This document shows positions 25,167 through 32,519 of a stretch of DNA of 64,000 bases, in pieces. Origin of the DNA: Bacteroidales bacterium Phil12 (GTDB lineage: Bacteria > Bacteroidota > Bacteroidia > Bacteroidales > P3); assembly GCA_002633275.1 (NCBI GenBank), contig NWBO01000151.1, forward strand, positions 124,001-188,000, given 5' to 3'. A model generated the notes under the pieces. That model was not told the DNA's origin, ran no database searches, and worked only from the letters and a program-made list of their open reading frames with translations. A program made the translations under genes and the position numbers. Positions within the stretch are counted from its first letter, which is position 1, and the number at the start of each line of letters is the position of its first letter.

Positions 25167-27263
25167 TTATTGCTGTTTAACTTTAAGCCATTTATCCAAC
25201 CAATCAAAGAAGTTTCTTTGCCAAAGAATACCGTTTTGAGGTTTCAAAACCCAGTGTGTTTCATCAGGGAAATAAAGATAACGTGCAGGAATACCACGAT
25301 TAAGTGCGGCATTGTAAGCAGCCATACCCTGAGAAGCTACGATACGGAAATCAAATTCGGAGTGAATAACCATAATAGGTGTATCCCACTTATCAACGAA
25401 CAGATGCGGCGAGTTTGCGTAAGATTTCTTCACCTTTGGGTCTTTACTCCAATAAGGACCGCCCAAATCCCAATTAACAAACCACATTTCTTCGGTCTCC
25501 AAATATTGTTGTTCCAAATTGAACATACCATTGTGGGCAATAAAAGCCTTAAATCTCTTGTCATGATGTCCGGCAAGCCAATAAACGCTGTAACCTCCGA
25601 AACTTGCACCTACTGCTCCCCTATGGTCTTTATCAACATAACTTTCTTTTGATACTTCATCGATAGCCGTGAAATAATCTCTCATACATTGTCCGCCGTA
25701 ATCACCGCTGATTTCTTCCAACCACTCTTGACCAAATCCGGGAAGACCTCTACGATTAGGAGCAACGATGATATAACCGTTGGCAGCCATAATTTGGAAA
25801 TTCCATCTGTAAGACCAAAACTGAGAAACGGTGCTTTGAGGACCGCCTTCGCAATAAAGTAATGTAGGATACTTTTTGGTAGAATCAAAATCAGGCGGAT
25901 AAATCACCCAAGTGTGCAAATCTTTGCCGTCAGTGGCTTTCAACCAACGTTCTTCAACCTTACCCCATTTAACCTTGGCCATAAGGTCGTCATTAACGGT
26001 GGAAATTTTTGTTTCTTTGCCACTCTTTTCATCAACACTCCATATCTCGACAGGATTGGACATACTCATTCTTGTTGCAATCAACTTGTTGTTTGTAGGA
26101 ATGACGGCAGTGTAATCACATACGGAATTGGTGATTTGTTTAATCTCTTTGGTCTGTAAATTCAATTTATAGATATTGTCTTTTGCGTGATAATCCGATA
26201 CGAAATATATATATTTGTTATCAGAAGAGTATTTCAATCCGTTAGCATTTTGATCGAAATCTTCTGTCATATAAGTAACTTGCTTTGTTGCGAAACCATA
26301 AACCATAAGACGGATTTTGTCTGCCTCATAGCCGTCTCTTTCCATACTTTCCCACGCAATGGTTTTGCCGTCATTGGAGAAAACAGGATTTTGGTCGTAA
26401 CCCATCATTCCTTGTGAGATATTCTCGGTTGTTTGCTTCTCCAAATCATAGATAAATATGTCGCTGTTGGTCGAATAAGCATATTCCTTGCCGACTTTCT
26501 TTCTGCAAGTGTAAGCAATTCTCTTACCGTCATTACTCCAAGCGATTTGCTCCATACCACCCCACGGACGCATAGGACTTTCAAACTCCGTACCGTCCAA
26601 AAGATTGATACCCTCTTTTACTTTTGAACCGTCAAATTCTGCAACAAACGGTTGAGGGATATTATCTACCCAATTGTCCCAATGTCTGTACGCAAGGTCA
26701 TCATTAATTCTGCCGGTAGTTTTGTCCAAGCCTTCTTTCAAATAAGCATATTTATCTTTCTTTGCCAAAGCTCTCACATAAACTATATGTTTGCCGTCAG
26801 GAGCGTAAGAAAATCCCTCCAAATCGCCTTCTTTGAAGTCCGAAATTTTCTTTCTTGACGTTCCGTCCAAATTCATTTCGTAAATATTTACGTCATCTGC
26901 GTCAGCATAAATAAAACCTATCTTATCGCCTTTCGGATTGAAGATAACATTAAACTCACTATTCTTTGTCTGAGTCAGTTGTTTAACATTACCACCGTCA
27001 GAATCCATAATATAAACTTCGGCATTACCTTTGTTTTGTTTTATATCGTAATACGTAACGGTATAAAGCACCTTGCTTCCGTCAGGAGAGACACTAACGT
27101 CCCCTATCCTACCAAAAGACCATAAAACCTCAGGAGAAAGCACTCCGTTCTTAACCTCGATTTGAGGTTTTCCGATAGCATCTTTATCTTTGACGCTCTG
27201 CTGTTGGCAACTTGTAAATGCAAGAATTGCAGATAAAGCACCCAAAATCAACTTTCTATTCAT
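25167..27263 (-). CDS. S9C-type prolyl oligopeptidase family lipoprotein
   Basis: A 698-residue exported serine peptidase. MNRKLILGALSAILAFTSC is a lipoprotein signal (Cys19). Residues ~35-420 form a WD40/TolB-like propeller (repeats such as VSVSPDGSKVLYTV, FSYAPDGKHIVYV). The catalytic domain has the Ser in GASFGGY (about 554), the Asp in HSEFDFRIV and the His in DETHWVL. This matches acylaminoacyl-peptidase or dipeptidyl-peptidase 5-like enzymes of the periplasm. The frame continues 104 codons upstream through a 21-bp array (giving VLNIRK-like repeats); that extension is not coding. The -7 box at 27293-27300 confirms the start. Confidence 0.93.
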   Translation of the reverse strand: MNRKLILGALSAILAFTSCQQQSVKDKDAIGKPQIEVKNGVLSPEVLWSFGRIGDVSVSPDGSKVLYTVTYYDIKQNKGNAEVYIMDSDGGNVKQLTQTKNSEFNVIFNPKGDKIGFIYADADDVNIYEMNLDGTSRKKISDFKEGDLEGFSYAPDGKHIVYVRALAKKDKYAYLKEGLDKTTGRINDDLAYRHWDNWVDNIPQPFVAEFDGSKVKEGINLLDGTEFESPMRPWGGMEQIAWSNDGKRIAYTCRKKVGKEYAYSTNSDIFIYDLEKQTTENISQGMMGYDQNPVFSNDGKTIAWESMERDGYEADKIRLMVYGFATKQVTYMTEDFDQNANGLKYSSDNKYIYFVSDYHAKDNIYKLNLQTKEIKQITNSVCDYTAVIPTNNKLIATRMSMSNPVEIWSVDEKSGKETKISTVNDDLMAKVKWGKVEERWLKATDGKDLHTWVIYPPDFDSTKKYPTLLYCEGGPQSTVSQFWSYRWNFQIMAANGYIIVAPNRRGLPGFGQEWLEEISGDYGGQCMRDYFTAIDEVSKESYVDKDHRGAVGASFGGYSVYWLAGHHDKRFKAFIAHNGMFNLEQQYLETEEMWFVNWDLGGPYWSKDPKVKKSYANSPHLFVDKWDTPIMVIHSEFDFRIVASQGMAAYNAALNRGIPARYLYFPDETHWVLKPQNGILWQRNFFDWLDKWLKVKQQ

Positions 27264-27292
27264 ATCATTTTGTTTTGTTATAATCAGTTTTG

Positions 27293-27300
27293 CAAAATTA
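27293..27300 (-). promoter_or_regulatory. -7 box TAATTTTG for the S9C peptidase
   Basis: TAATTTTG followed by CAAAAC reads leftwards, 30 nt upstream of the start at 27263. Confidence 0.65.
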
Positions 27301-27399
27301 CGAAAAAAACAAAGACAAGAAAAATTATTACTGCAAAAAAAACTTTTCAGCACCGCTTTACCTCGTCTTAAATATTTGATTTCCCCGTAAGGATTTTTA

Positions 27400-27500
27400 A
27401 TGTTTAATAAGCATTTTCTAATGTTTAAAACTATTTTACTAATGTTTAATATTATTTTATCAGTGTTAAACACTAATTTGACAGTATCAGTGAAAAATTT
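27400..27500. repeat. 21-bp phased array, four to five units
   Basis: Units starting GTTTAATAAGC, GTTTAAAACTA, GTTTAATATTA and GTTAAACACTA lie at exact 21-nt steps, followed by a degenerate ATCAGTGAAAA. It sits in the 383-bp gap (27264-27646) between the S9C and HD genes. I see nothing else there besides the S9C promoter. Confidence 0.87.
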
Positions 27501-27646
27501 TTGCTTATCAAATATCATTACAGTGAAATTATAAAGCAAGCATAAAATGTCTCTTATATCTCTACGAAAAAGCAATAACAGAAAATTGTCTTATATAAAA
27601 AATTCGCTAAAAAAGGTATTCAAAAAATTTTCTTTTGAAACAAATA

Positions 27647-28870
27647 TTATATACAATGAAAATAATATTTTTTTACTTCTTTTTTCAAAAAGTTTTCGTC
27701 CAATTGGTCGGACGCATTGTGTATTCCCTTAATTTCTCCGTTCTTGAAAAGAATATTTATCTGTTGGTCGTTAAATGAATACGCACGGTTGTGCATTTCG
27801 TCCGTCGTTGTGAAATATGTTTTTATATCTTCCTTTGAAAAACCCTTATATTTGGGGCGTTCAAACAATGACTGGTAATGTTTTTCCAGCTCTTCGTTCG
27901 AGTATTTCTCGTTTTTAACAAAGATTTTGCCTATCTCACGATTTACCAAAGAGTACGCAAGAAAAGAAAGTATCTTATCGCTATGATTTGACCACGTTTT
28001 GACGGCAGACCATATATCGGTATCGTCCAAAAGAATAAATTTAGACAATGCTTCTTCATTATCGATGTTTTGAGGTCCGTTTTCAAGGAAATAATATAAG
28101 TTGCGGCTTATCGGGTAATCGATTATATCAAGTCTGTTTTCGTCTGCCAAAAATTTTGCACGGCGAAGAATATTTCTTAGTAAGCAATCCGCTCCGACAA
28201 CAGTCTTGTGCATATACACCTGCCAATACATCAATCGGCGGGATATGATAAATTTTTCTATGCTATACACACCCTTTTCGTCTATTACCAGCTCGTCGTT
28301 GTGGATAGAGAACATACTCATAATTCTATCCGTTCCGATGACGCCTTCACTCACACCCGTAAAAAAACTGTCCCTTGTCAGATAATCCAATCTGTCAATA
28401 TCCACTTGGGAAGAAACCAACTGATGCAGAAACTTCTTCTCGTATCTGTCTTCAAAGATTTCGATAACCTCGTTTTCGCAACCGAGTTTTTGCATTATAC
28501 GTTTGGAAATTTCTTCGTGATGACACGAAAAAAAGAAATGTTCCAAACAATGAGAAAATGGAGAATGTCCTGTATCGTGAAGTAATATCGCTTTTATTGT
28601 TGCTTCATATTCTGCATTAGTTATACAGTAGCCTTTTTCTCTAAGTCCTTGTAAGGCTTTAATCATTAAGTGCATCGCTCCGATGGAATGAGAAAATCTC
28701 GTATGCTCAGCACAAGGATAAACCAAATTGGATAAACCTAATTGTTTTATTCGTCTCAATCTTTGCACATAAGGACTTTGAATAAGGTTGTATATACTTT
28801 CAAAAGGAATATGAATAAATCCATAGACAGGATCGTTGATTATTTTAAGTTTGTTAGGTGTATTTTCCAT
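27647..28870 (-). CDS. HD-domain phosphohydrolase
   Basis: A 407-residue HD-superfamily protein of the dGTPase/SAMHD1-like group. The metal motif is visible as EHTRFSHSIGAMH (first His) and LLHDTGHSPFSHCLEH (HD pair), with DIDRLDYLTRDSFFTG downstream giving the final Asp. These enzymes hydrolyse (d)NTPs or related nucleotides in the cytoplasm. The protein opens with the typical KIINDPVYGFIHIP. It is monocistronic, with an inverted repeat 26 nt upstream. The substrate is not predictable from sequence alone. Confidence 0.9.
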   Translation of the reverse strand: MENTPNKLKIINDPVYGFIHIPFESIYNLIQSPYVQRLRRIKQLGLSNLVYPCAEHTRFSHSIGAMHLMIKALQGLREKGYCITNAEYEATIKAILLHDTGHSPFSHCLEHFFFSCHHEEISKRIMQKLGCENEVIEIFEDRYEKKFLHQLVSSQVDIDRLDYLTRDSFFTGVSEGVIGTDRIMSMFSIHNDELVIDEKGVYSIEKFIISRRLMYWQVYMHKTVVGADCLLRNILRRAKFLADENRLDIIDYPISRNLYYFLENGPQNIDNEEALSKFILLDDTDIWSAVKTWSNHSDKILSFLAYSLVNREIGKIFVKNEKYSNEELEKHYQSLFERPKYKGFSKEDIKTYFTTTDEMHNRAYSFNDQQINILFKNGEIKGIHNASDQLDENFLKKEVKKYYFHCI

Positions 28871-28895
28871 TTTCTGTTAATTAATATGTACTAAA

Positions 28896-28955
28896 AATGG
28901 TAAATACCGAACCATATCACATATATACATAATATATGGTTCAATATTTACCATT
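28896..28955. other. 22-bp inverted repeat upstream of the HD gene
   Basis: The arms 28896-28917 and 28934-28955 (AATGGTAAATA..GAACCATAT and its complement) match at 20 of 22 positions around a 16-nt AT loop. It lies downstream of the small barrel gene and upstream of the HD gene, both leftward. It may be a terminator for the first or an operator for the second. There is no T-run, and it is not 21-bp phased. Confidence 0.6.
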
Positions 28956-28970
28956 AAACGTTTTGATATT

Positions 28971-29405
28971 CTACCAAACGTACTTGACTGAGAATGCCAA
29001 ACCCTTTGCCCAAAATCCGGAAGACGGAATCAATTGGAAAGAAGGCATCCAATCCAAAGCAAATGTGAAAGGTATTGCATTAGGATGCCATTCAACGCCC
29101 AAAATACCATTGATACCAAGACCAAAACCGGACTCGTCATCGTCATCATCCCACATACCTAACGAAGCTCCGAAACCATAATAGACACGAAAGCCGTAGT
29201 CAAGTTTTTGTTCCCATTCGTACAAACCTGTTGCACGAAAACCACCATTGTGGAAATCTATAACACCTTCCAAAGCATTGTTACCTGTGTATTTTTTGAT
29301 ATTAAGACCGTAGTCCCAACCAAATTTAACACCGACTCCCCAATTCTGGGCTTGAAGTCCTACTGCCATCATTACGACAGCGATTAATACAAATAGTTTT
29401 TTCAT
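28971..29405 (-). CDS. Small outer-membrane barrel-like protein
   Basis: A 144-residue exported protein. MKKLFVLIAVVMMAVGLQAQ is a signal peptide. The mature 124 residues alternate hydrophobic and polar residues with many Gly/aromatic pairs (WGVGVKFGWDYG, YGFRVYYGFGASLG, LGVEWHPNAIPFTFALDW) and end FSVKYVW. This is typical of eight-stranded OMP_b-brl-like proteins of Bacteroidota. An acidic loop, DDDDDESG, is notable and may face outward. A -7 box lies 39 nt upstream. The function is unknown. Confidence 0.82.
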   Translation of the reverse strand: MKKLFVLIAVVMMAVGLQAQNWGVGVKFGWDYGLNIKKYTGNNALEGVIDFHNGGFRATGLYEWEQKLDYGFRVYYGFGASLGMWDDDDDESGFGLGINGILGVEWHPNAIPFTFALDWMPSFQLIPSSGFWAKGLAFSVKYVW

Positions 29406-29443
29406 TTCGATTAAAATTGTTTTAATTACTAATTACCGGTGTG

Positions 29444-29451
29444 CAAAGTTA
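29444..29451 (-). promoter_or_regulatory. -7 box TAACTTTG for the small barrel gene
   Basis: TAACTTTG followed by CACACC reads leftwards upstream of the start at 29405. Confidence 0.65.
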
Positions 29452-29570
29452 TAATATTTTTCACATATAAACGATTTACTCATTTATTTTTCCAAATTAT
29501 TCCCAAGGGATAGTAGTTTTTTATTTATTAAAATTATTTCAAAATATTTTAACGTTTCAATAAAATTATA

Positions 29571-29578
29571 TATTTTTG
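29571..29578 (+). promoter_or_regulatory. -7 box TATTTTTG for rubrerythrin
   Basis: TATTTTTG followed by CAACC lies 45 nt upstream of the rubrerythrin ATG. Confidence 0.65.
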
Positions 29579-29622
29579 CAACCTAAATATTAGAATTAAT
29601 AACCTATTAAAATAGAATTAAA

Positions 29623-30195
29623 ATGAGCTTAAAAGGAACAAAAACAGAAAAAAACATTTTAACGTTTTTTGCAGGCGAATCCCAAGCAAAAAATCGTTAC
29701 ACTTTCTTTGCAAAACAAGCAAAAAAAGAAGGTTTTGAACAAATTGCAGCCATATTTATGGAGACTGCTTTACAAGAAGAAGAACACGCAAAACTTCTTT
29801 TCAAAATGTTGGAAGGCGGTGCTGTTGAAATTACCGCTTCATTCCCTGCCGGTGTTATAGGCACAACAAAAGAAAATTTGAAAGCTGCTGCCGCTGGCGA
29901 AAATGAGGAATGGACAGAAGGATATCCTAACGGTGCAAAAGTCGCAGACGAAGAAGGTTTCCCTGAAATAGCAAAAAAATTCCGTGCTATCGCAACTGTT
30001 GAAAAACGCCACGAAGAAAGATATTTGAAACTTCTTGAAAGAATGGAGAAAGACGAAATCTTTTGGAGCGAAGAAGAACAATGCTGGATTTGTCGTAACT
30101 GCGGCTTCCGTTACAAAGGAAAAGAAGCTCCTGAACAATGTCCTTGCTGCGACCACCCTAAGGCTTATTTTGAAAGAGAAGCATCTAATTTCTAA
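29623..30195 (+). CDS. rbr: Rubrerythrin
   Basis: A 190-residue non-haem diiron peroxidase that reduces hydrogen peroxide in anaerobes. The ferritin-like domain has the ligand motifs [22 protein letters not shown] and [10 protein letters not shown]. The C-terminal rubredoxin-like domain has two Cys pairs, CWICRNCG and CPCC (spaced as C-x2-C and C-x2-C), for the mononuclear iron. Length and layout are standard. It is monocistronic with its own -7 box and two hairpins downstream. Its presence fits an anaerobic host. Confidence 0.97.
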   Translation: MSLKGTKTEKNILTFFAGESQAKNRYTFFAKQAKKEGFEQIAAIFMETALQEEEHAKLLFKMLEGGAVEITASFPAGVIGTTKENLKAAAAGENEEWTEGYPNGAKVADEEGFPEIAKKFRAIATVEKRHEERYLKLLERMEKDEIFWSEEEQCWICRNCGFRYKGKEAPEQCPCCDHPKAYFEREASNF

Positions 30196-30205
30196 AATAT
30201 GACCG

Positions 30206-30245
30206 AAAGACTTCTTGAATATTATATTTAAGAAGTCTTTTTTAT
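30206..30245 (+). terminator. Terminator after rubrerythrin
   Basis: AAAGACTTCTT (30206-30216) pairs with AAGAAGTCTTT (30230-30240) and is followed by TTTATT. Confidence 0.85.
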
Positions 30246-30262
30246 TGTAAAAATCATTAATA

Positions 30263-30316
30263 AAACCATTTGGCATAGCACTTATACATATCAATTTTGC
30301 CAAATGGTTTTATTTT
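30263..30316 (+). terminator. Second hairpin, possible back-up terminator
   Basis: AAACCATTTGGCA (30263-30275) pairs perfectly with 30298-30310 around a 22-nt loop, followed by TATTTTTATT. With the previous hairpin it fills most of the 313-bp rubrerythrin-mgtC gap. Confidence 0.65.
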
Positions 30317-30428
30317 TATTCAAAATCTCAAAAAAATTTAATAATACCACATAACAAAACAACATTCTTAAACAGCAGAACAAATTTTCCACTATGCCCA
30401 CGCAATAAACCTTTTAACAAAAAAGTTA

Positions 30429-30436
30429 TATCTTTG
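30429..30436 (+). promoter_or_regulatory. -7 box TATCTTTG for mgtC
   Basis: TATCTTTG followed by CAAAAA lies 73 nt upstream of the mgtC-like ATG. Confidence 0.65.
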
Positions 30437-30508
30437 CAAAAATTTATAAAACAACATAATATTTTCTAAGGCAATATTTTTAATAAAAACATATAACTTT
30501 TCACTATT

Positions 30509-31183
30509 ATGGAAACAGAAATGATTTGGGATTTTGTACTTCGCCTTTGCGTGGCTGCCGGTTTGGGCGGTGCAATTGGTTTTGAAAGAGAAATACACGC
30601 CAAAGAAGCCGGCATAAAAACACATCTGTTGGTTTCTATGGGTTCTTGCCTTTTTATGATTTTAAGTATCTACGGTTTTAATGGTCTTTATGGAGCAGAA
30701 CATAGTTCATTCGACCCCTCACGTATTGCTGCCCAAGTGGTAACAGGTATAGGTTTTTTGGGTGCAGGAACAATTATTTTGCGAAAAAACGTTATACGTG
30801 GCTTGACCACTGCTGCCGGTTTATGGGTTACTTGTGCCATCGGCTTAACGTGTGGTTGCAAATTTTATCTTGTTGCAATCATCTCCACCGCATTGGTTTT
30901 GATAAGCATATTTCTATCAAATTATTTCTTAAAACGTTTCACCGAAATTTACACATCCATAACTTTCATTGCAAGCAATCAAGAAGAAATATTGATATTA
31001 TTCGGCAAACTTAAAAAAGATAATATCATAGTCAAAAACTACACCCTCAAAAAAATATTTTACGACAACAAAGAAAAATATGCCGTTACCATAGACATAA
31101 AAACCCGCCAAAAAGAGAACAAAACATCTTTTTCTTACCTAACCAAAGAATTTGAAGGTTTTCAAATAACGGATATTGAATAG
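30509..31183 (+). CDS. MgtC/SapB family membrane protein
   Basis: A 224-residue inner-membrane protein. About five helices occupy the N-terminal ~140 residues with the family signature GLGGAIGFEREIHAKEAGIKTH, GAGTIILRKN and GLTTAAGLWVTCAIGL. A cytoplasmic ACT-like tail of ~75 residues (VKNYTLKKIFYDNKEKYAVTIDIK) follows. MgtC-like proteins help cells cope with low magnesium; whether this one does is not shown by sequence. It is followed by a hairpin array between convergent genes. Confidence 0.9.
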   Translation: METEMIWDFVLRLCVAAGLGGAIGFEREIHAKEAGIKTHLLVSMGSCLFMILSIYGFNGLYGAEHSSFDPSRIAAQVVTGIGFLGAGTIILRKNVIRGLTTAAGLWVTCAIGLTCGCKFYLVAIISTALVLISIFLSNYFLKRFTEIYTSITFIASNQEEILILFGKLKKDNIIVKNYTLKKIFYDNKEKYAVTIDIKTRQKENKTSFSYLTKEFEGFQITDIE

Positions 31184-31314
31184 TCTCAATATAAAATCAA
31201 CTTACAATCACTATCAATAAGCAAAGTAATAGAAATAAGTTTAGTGGTATTTATAAAAAATTATACCATATACAATACCAATAAATAGGTATGTGATACA
31301 AAGAAATTAATCTC

Positions 31315-31391
31315 ACACACTAAAAAATTAATGTTTAACACTAAAAAAATAATCAGTGAAACTATTTTACTAATCTCACTGATTATTTTTT
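31315..31391. repeat. 21-bp phased array forming a bidirectional terminator
   Basis: It lies between convergent mgtC and the LuxR-type gene. Units GTTTAACACTA, CAGTGAAACTA and CTCACTGATTA are at 21-nt steps. AATAATCAGTGA (31348-31359) pairs perfectly with 31376-31387, flanked by A-run and T-run. It therefore has the form of a terminator usable from both sides. Confidence 0.85.
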
Positions 31392-31434
31392 GCTTTTATT
31401 AAAAGGGATTTTTCGTTTATCTATTCGATGGATT

Positions 31435-32379
31435 TTAATCTATTTTTATTCCTTTTATATCCACCAATTTGTTTATTATTGCGTATATCGTAAGACCCGC
31501 AGGGGAATGTATGTTGAGTTTTTTTGCAATGTTTCTTCTGTGAGTGGTTACGGTATTGACTGAAATAAACAATTTATCGGCGATTTCTTTATTTGTCAAG
31601 CCCTTTACAACACCTGCAACAATATCTTTCTCTCTATCGGTCAGCATTTCTTCGTTTTGGGGCTGCAAAGGCTCTTCATCTTGCAGCGGTTGTTTGCTTG
31701 CGTTCAGTGTTTCCAATCTTCTGACTTCGGGCATCACCAAACAAGACTCCAACTTATTATGAATGTATAAATCGTATTCACAAATAAACAAGTGTTGCAG
31801 GATATGATACATATAATTGTACGAGCTCGAAGTATAATACTTGATGATTATGTTTTTCAACTCCGAGAGTTTTGCTTCGGTGGAAGAAGTGTGCATTTTA
31901 GAGCTTTCGGTAGAAAGATTTTTGAATGGCTTGCCTTGTTTCAACTCATCGATATGACAGAAAATCTTTTTGTCTTCCGTTTCCATATGTGCTTTCAACT
32001 CTTCGCAATATTCATCAAAAAATTTAATAATCAAAAATGTTACATCATTATCGGACGATGCTCCCAAAGCGTCAATCAAATGGCGACGAATGTGAGGCAA
32101 AAAGAAATTCAACATATAAATGTGTGTATTTTGCAAGTACGAACATAAAGCACTCAAATCAATTTCGCCCTGCATAGGACGAATTTCTCCTGCCGAGTAA
32201 GTGAAATTGACAACAGCCAACAAAGTCTTTACATCTATGGAATTTTCATTGCATATTTGTTCTATCGTTTTGTCGCCGACCCCAAGTGGAATATCAAATC
32301 GTGATACTACTTGCAGCAATCGTTCTCCCGAAGAAAGGACTTCGTTCATCTTATCATCTTTTGAGTATTTTTCTTTCAT
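31435..32379 (-). CDS. LuxR-type regulator with hemerythrin/RIC-like sensor domain
   Basis: 314 residues. The N-terminal part resembles the ScdA_N segment (GDKTIEQICNENSIDVKTLL). The middle resembles hemerythrin-like RIC/YtfE iron-repair proteins, with candidate diiron ligands in HIRRHL, HMETEDKKIF (H-x3-E), YHILQH and HNKLESCLVMP (H-x3-E-x3-L-x-P). The C-terminus is a LuxR/NarL helix-turn-helix (LTDREKDIVAGVVKGLTNKEIADKLFISVNTVTTHRRNI). It is divergent from feoAB and may sense iron, oxygen or NO and control ferrous-iron uptake (inference). A Met at 32442 is in frame but lies inside the -7 box, so 32379 is chosen. Confidence 0.87.
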   Translation of the reverse strand: MKEKYSKDDKMNEVLSSGERLLQVVSRFDIPLGVGDKTIEQICNENSIDVKTLLAVVNFTYSAGEIRPMQGEIDLSALCSYLQNTHIYMLNFFLPHIRRHLIDALGASSDNDVTFLIIKFFDEYCEELKAHMETEDKKIFCHIDELKQGKPFKNLSTESSKMHTSSTEAKLSELKNIIIKYYTSSSYNYMYHILQHLFICEYDLYIHNKLESCLVMPEVRRLETLNASKQPLQDEEPLQPQNEEMLTDREKDIVAGVVKGLTNKEIADKLFISVNTVTTHRRNIAKKLNIHSPAGLTIYAIINKLVDIKGIKID

Positions 32380-32439
32380 AGCGTTTGCTTTTATTTGTTT
32401 GATATAACGCAAAAAATGTTTTTTTATTCTTTGCCAAAA

Positions 32440-32447
32440 CAAAAATA
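32440..32447 (-). promoter_or_regulatory. -7 box TATTTTTG for the LuxR-type gene
   Basis: TATTTTTG reads leftwards, 60 nt upstream of 32379. It overlaps the alternative start codon at 32442, which excludes that start. Confidence 0.6.
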
Positions 32448-32484
32448 CTTATTAATGTGTATTGGCTGTATAATATTAATGTTC

Positions 32485-32492
32485 TAATTTTG
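32485..32492 (+). promoter_or_regulatory. -7 box TAATTTTG for feoAB
   Basis: TAATTTTG followed by CAAAAC lies 27 nt upstream of the feoAB ATG. The leftward and rightward -7 boxes are only about 40 bp apart, so one regulator bound between them could act on both genes. Confidence 0.65.
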
Positions 32493-32519
32493 CAAAACAA
32501 AATAGAGGTGTGAAAGAAT

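Noticed and set aside
27264-27575. N-terminal extension of the S9C peptidase with VLNIRK-like repeats
   Set aside because: It reads through a repeat array; a -7 box and a lipoprotein signal mark the start at 27263.
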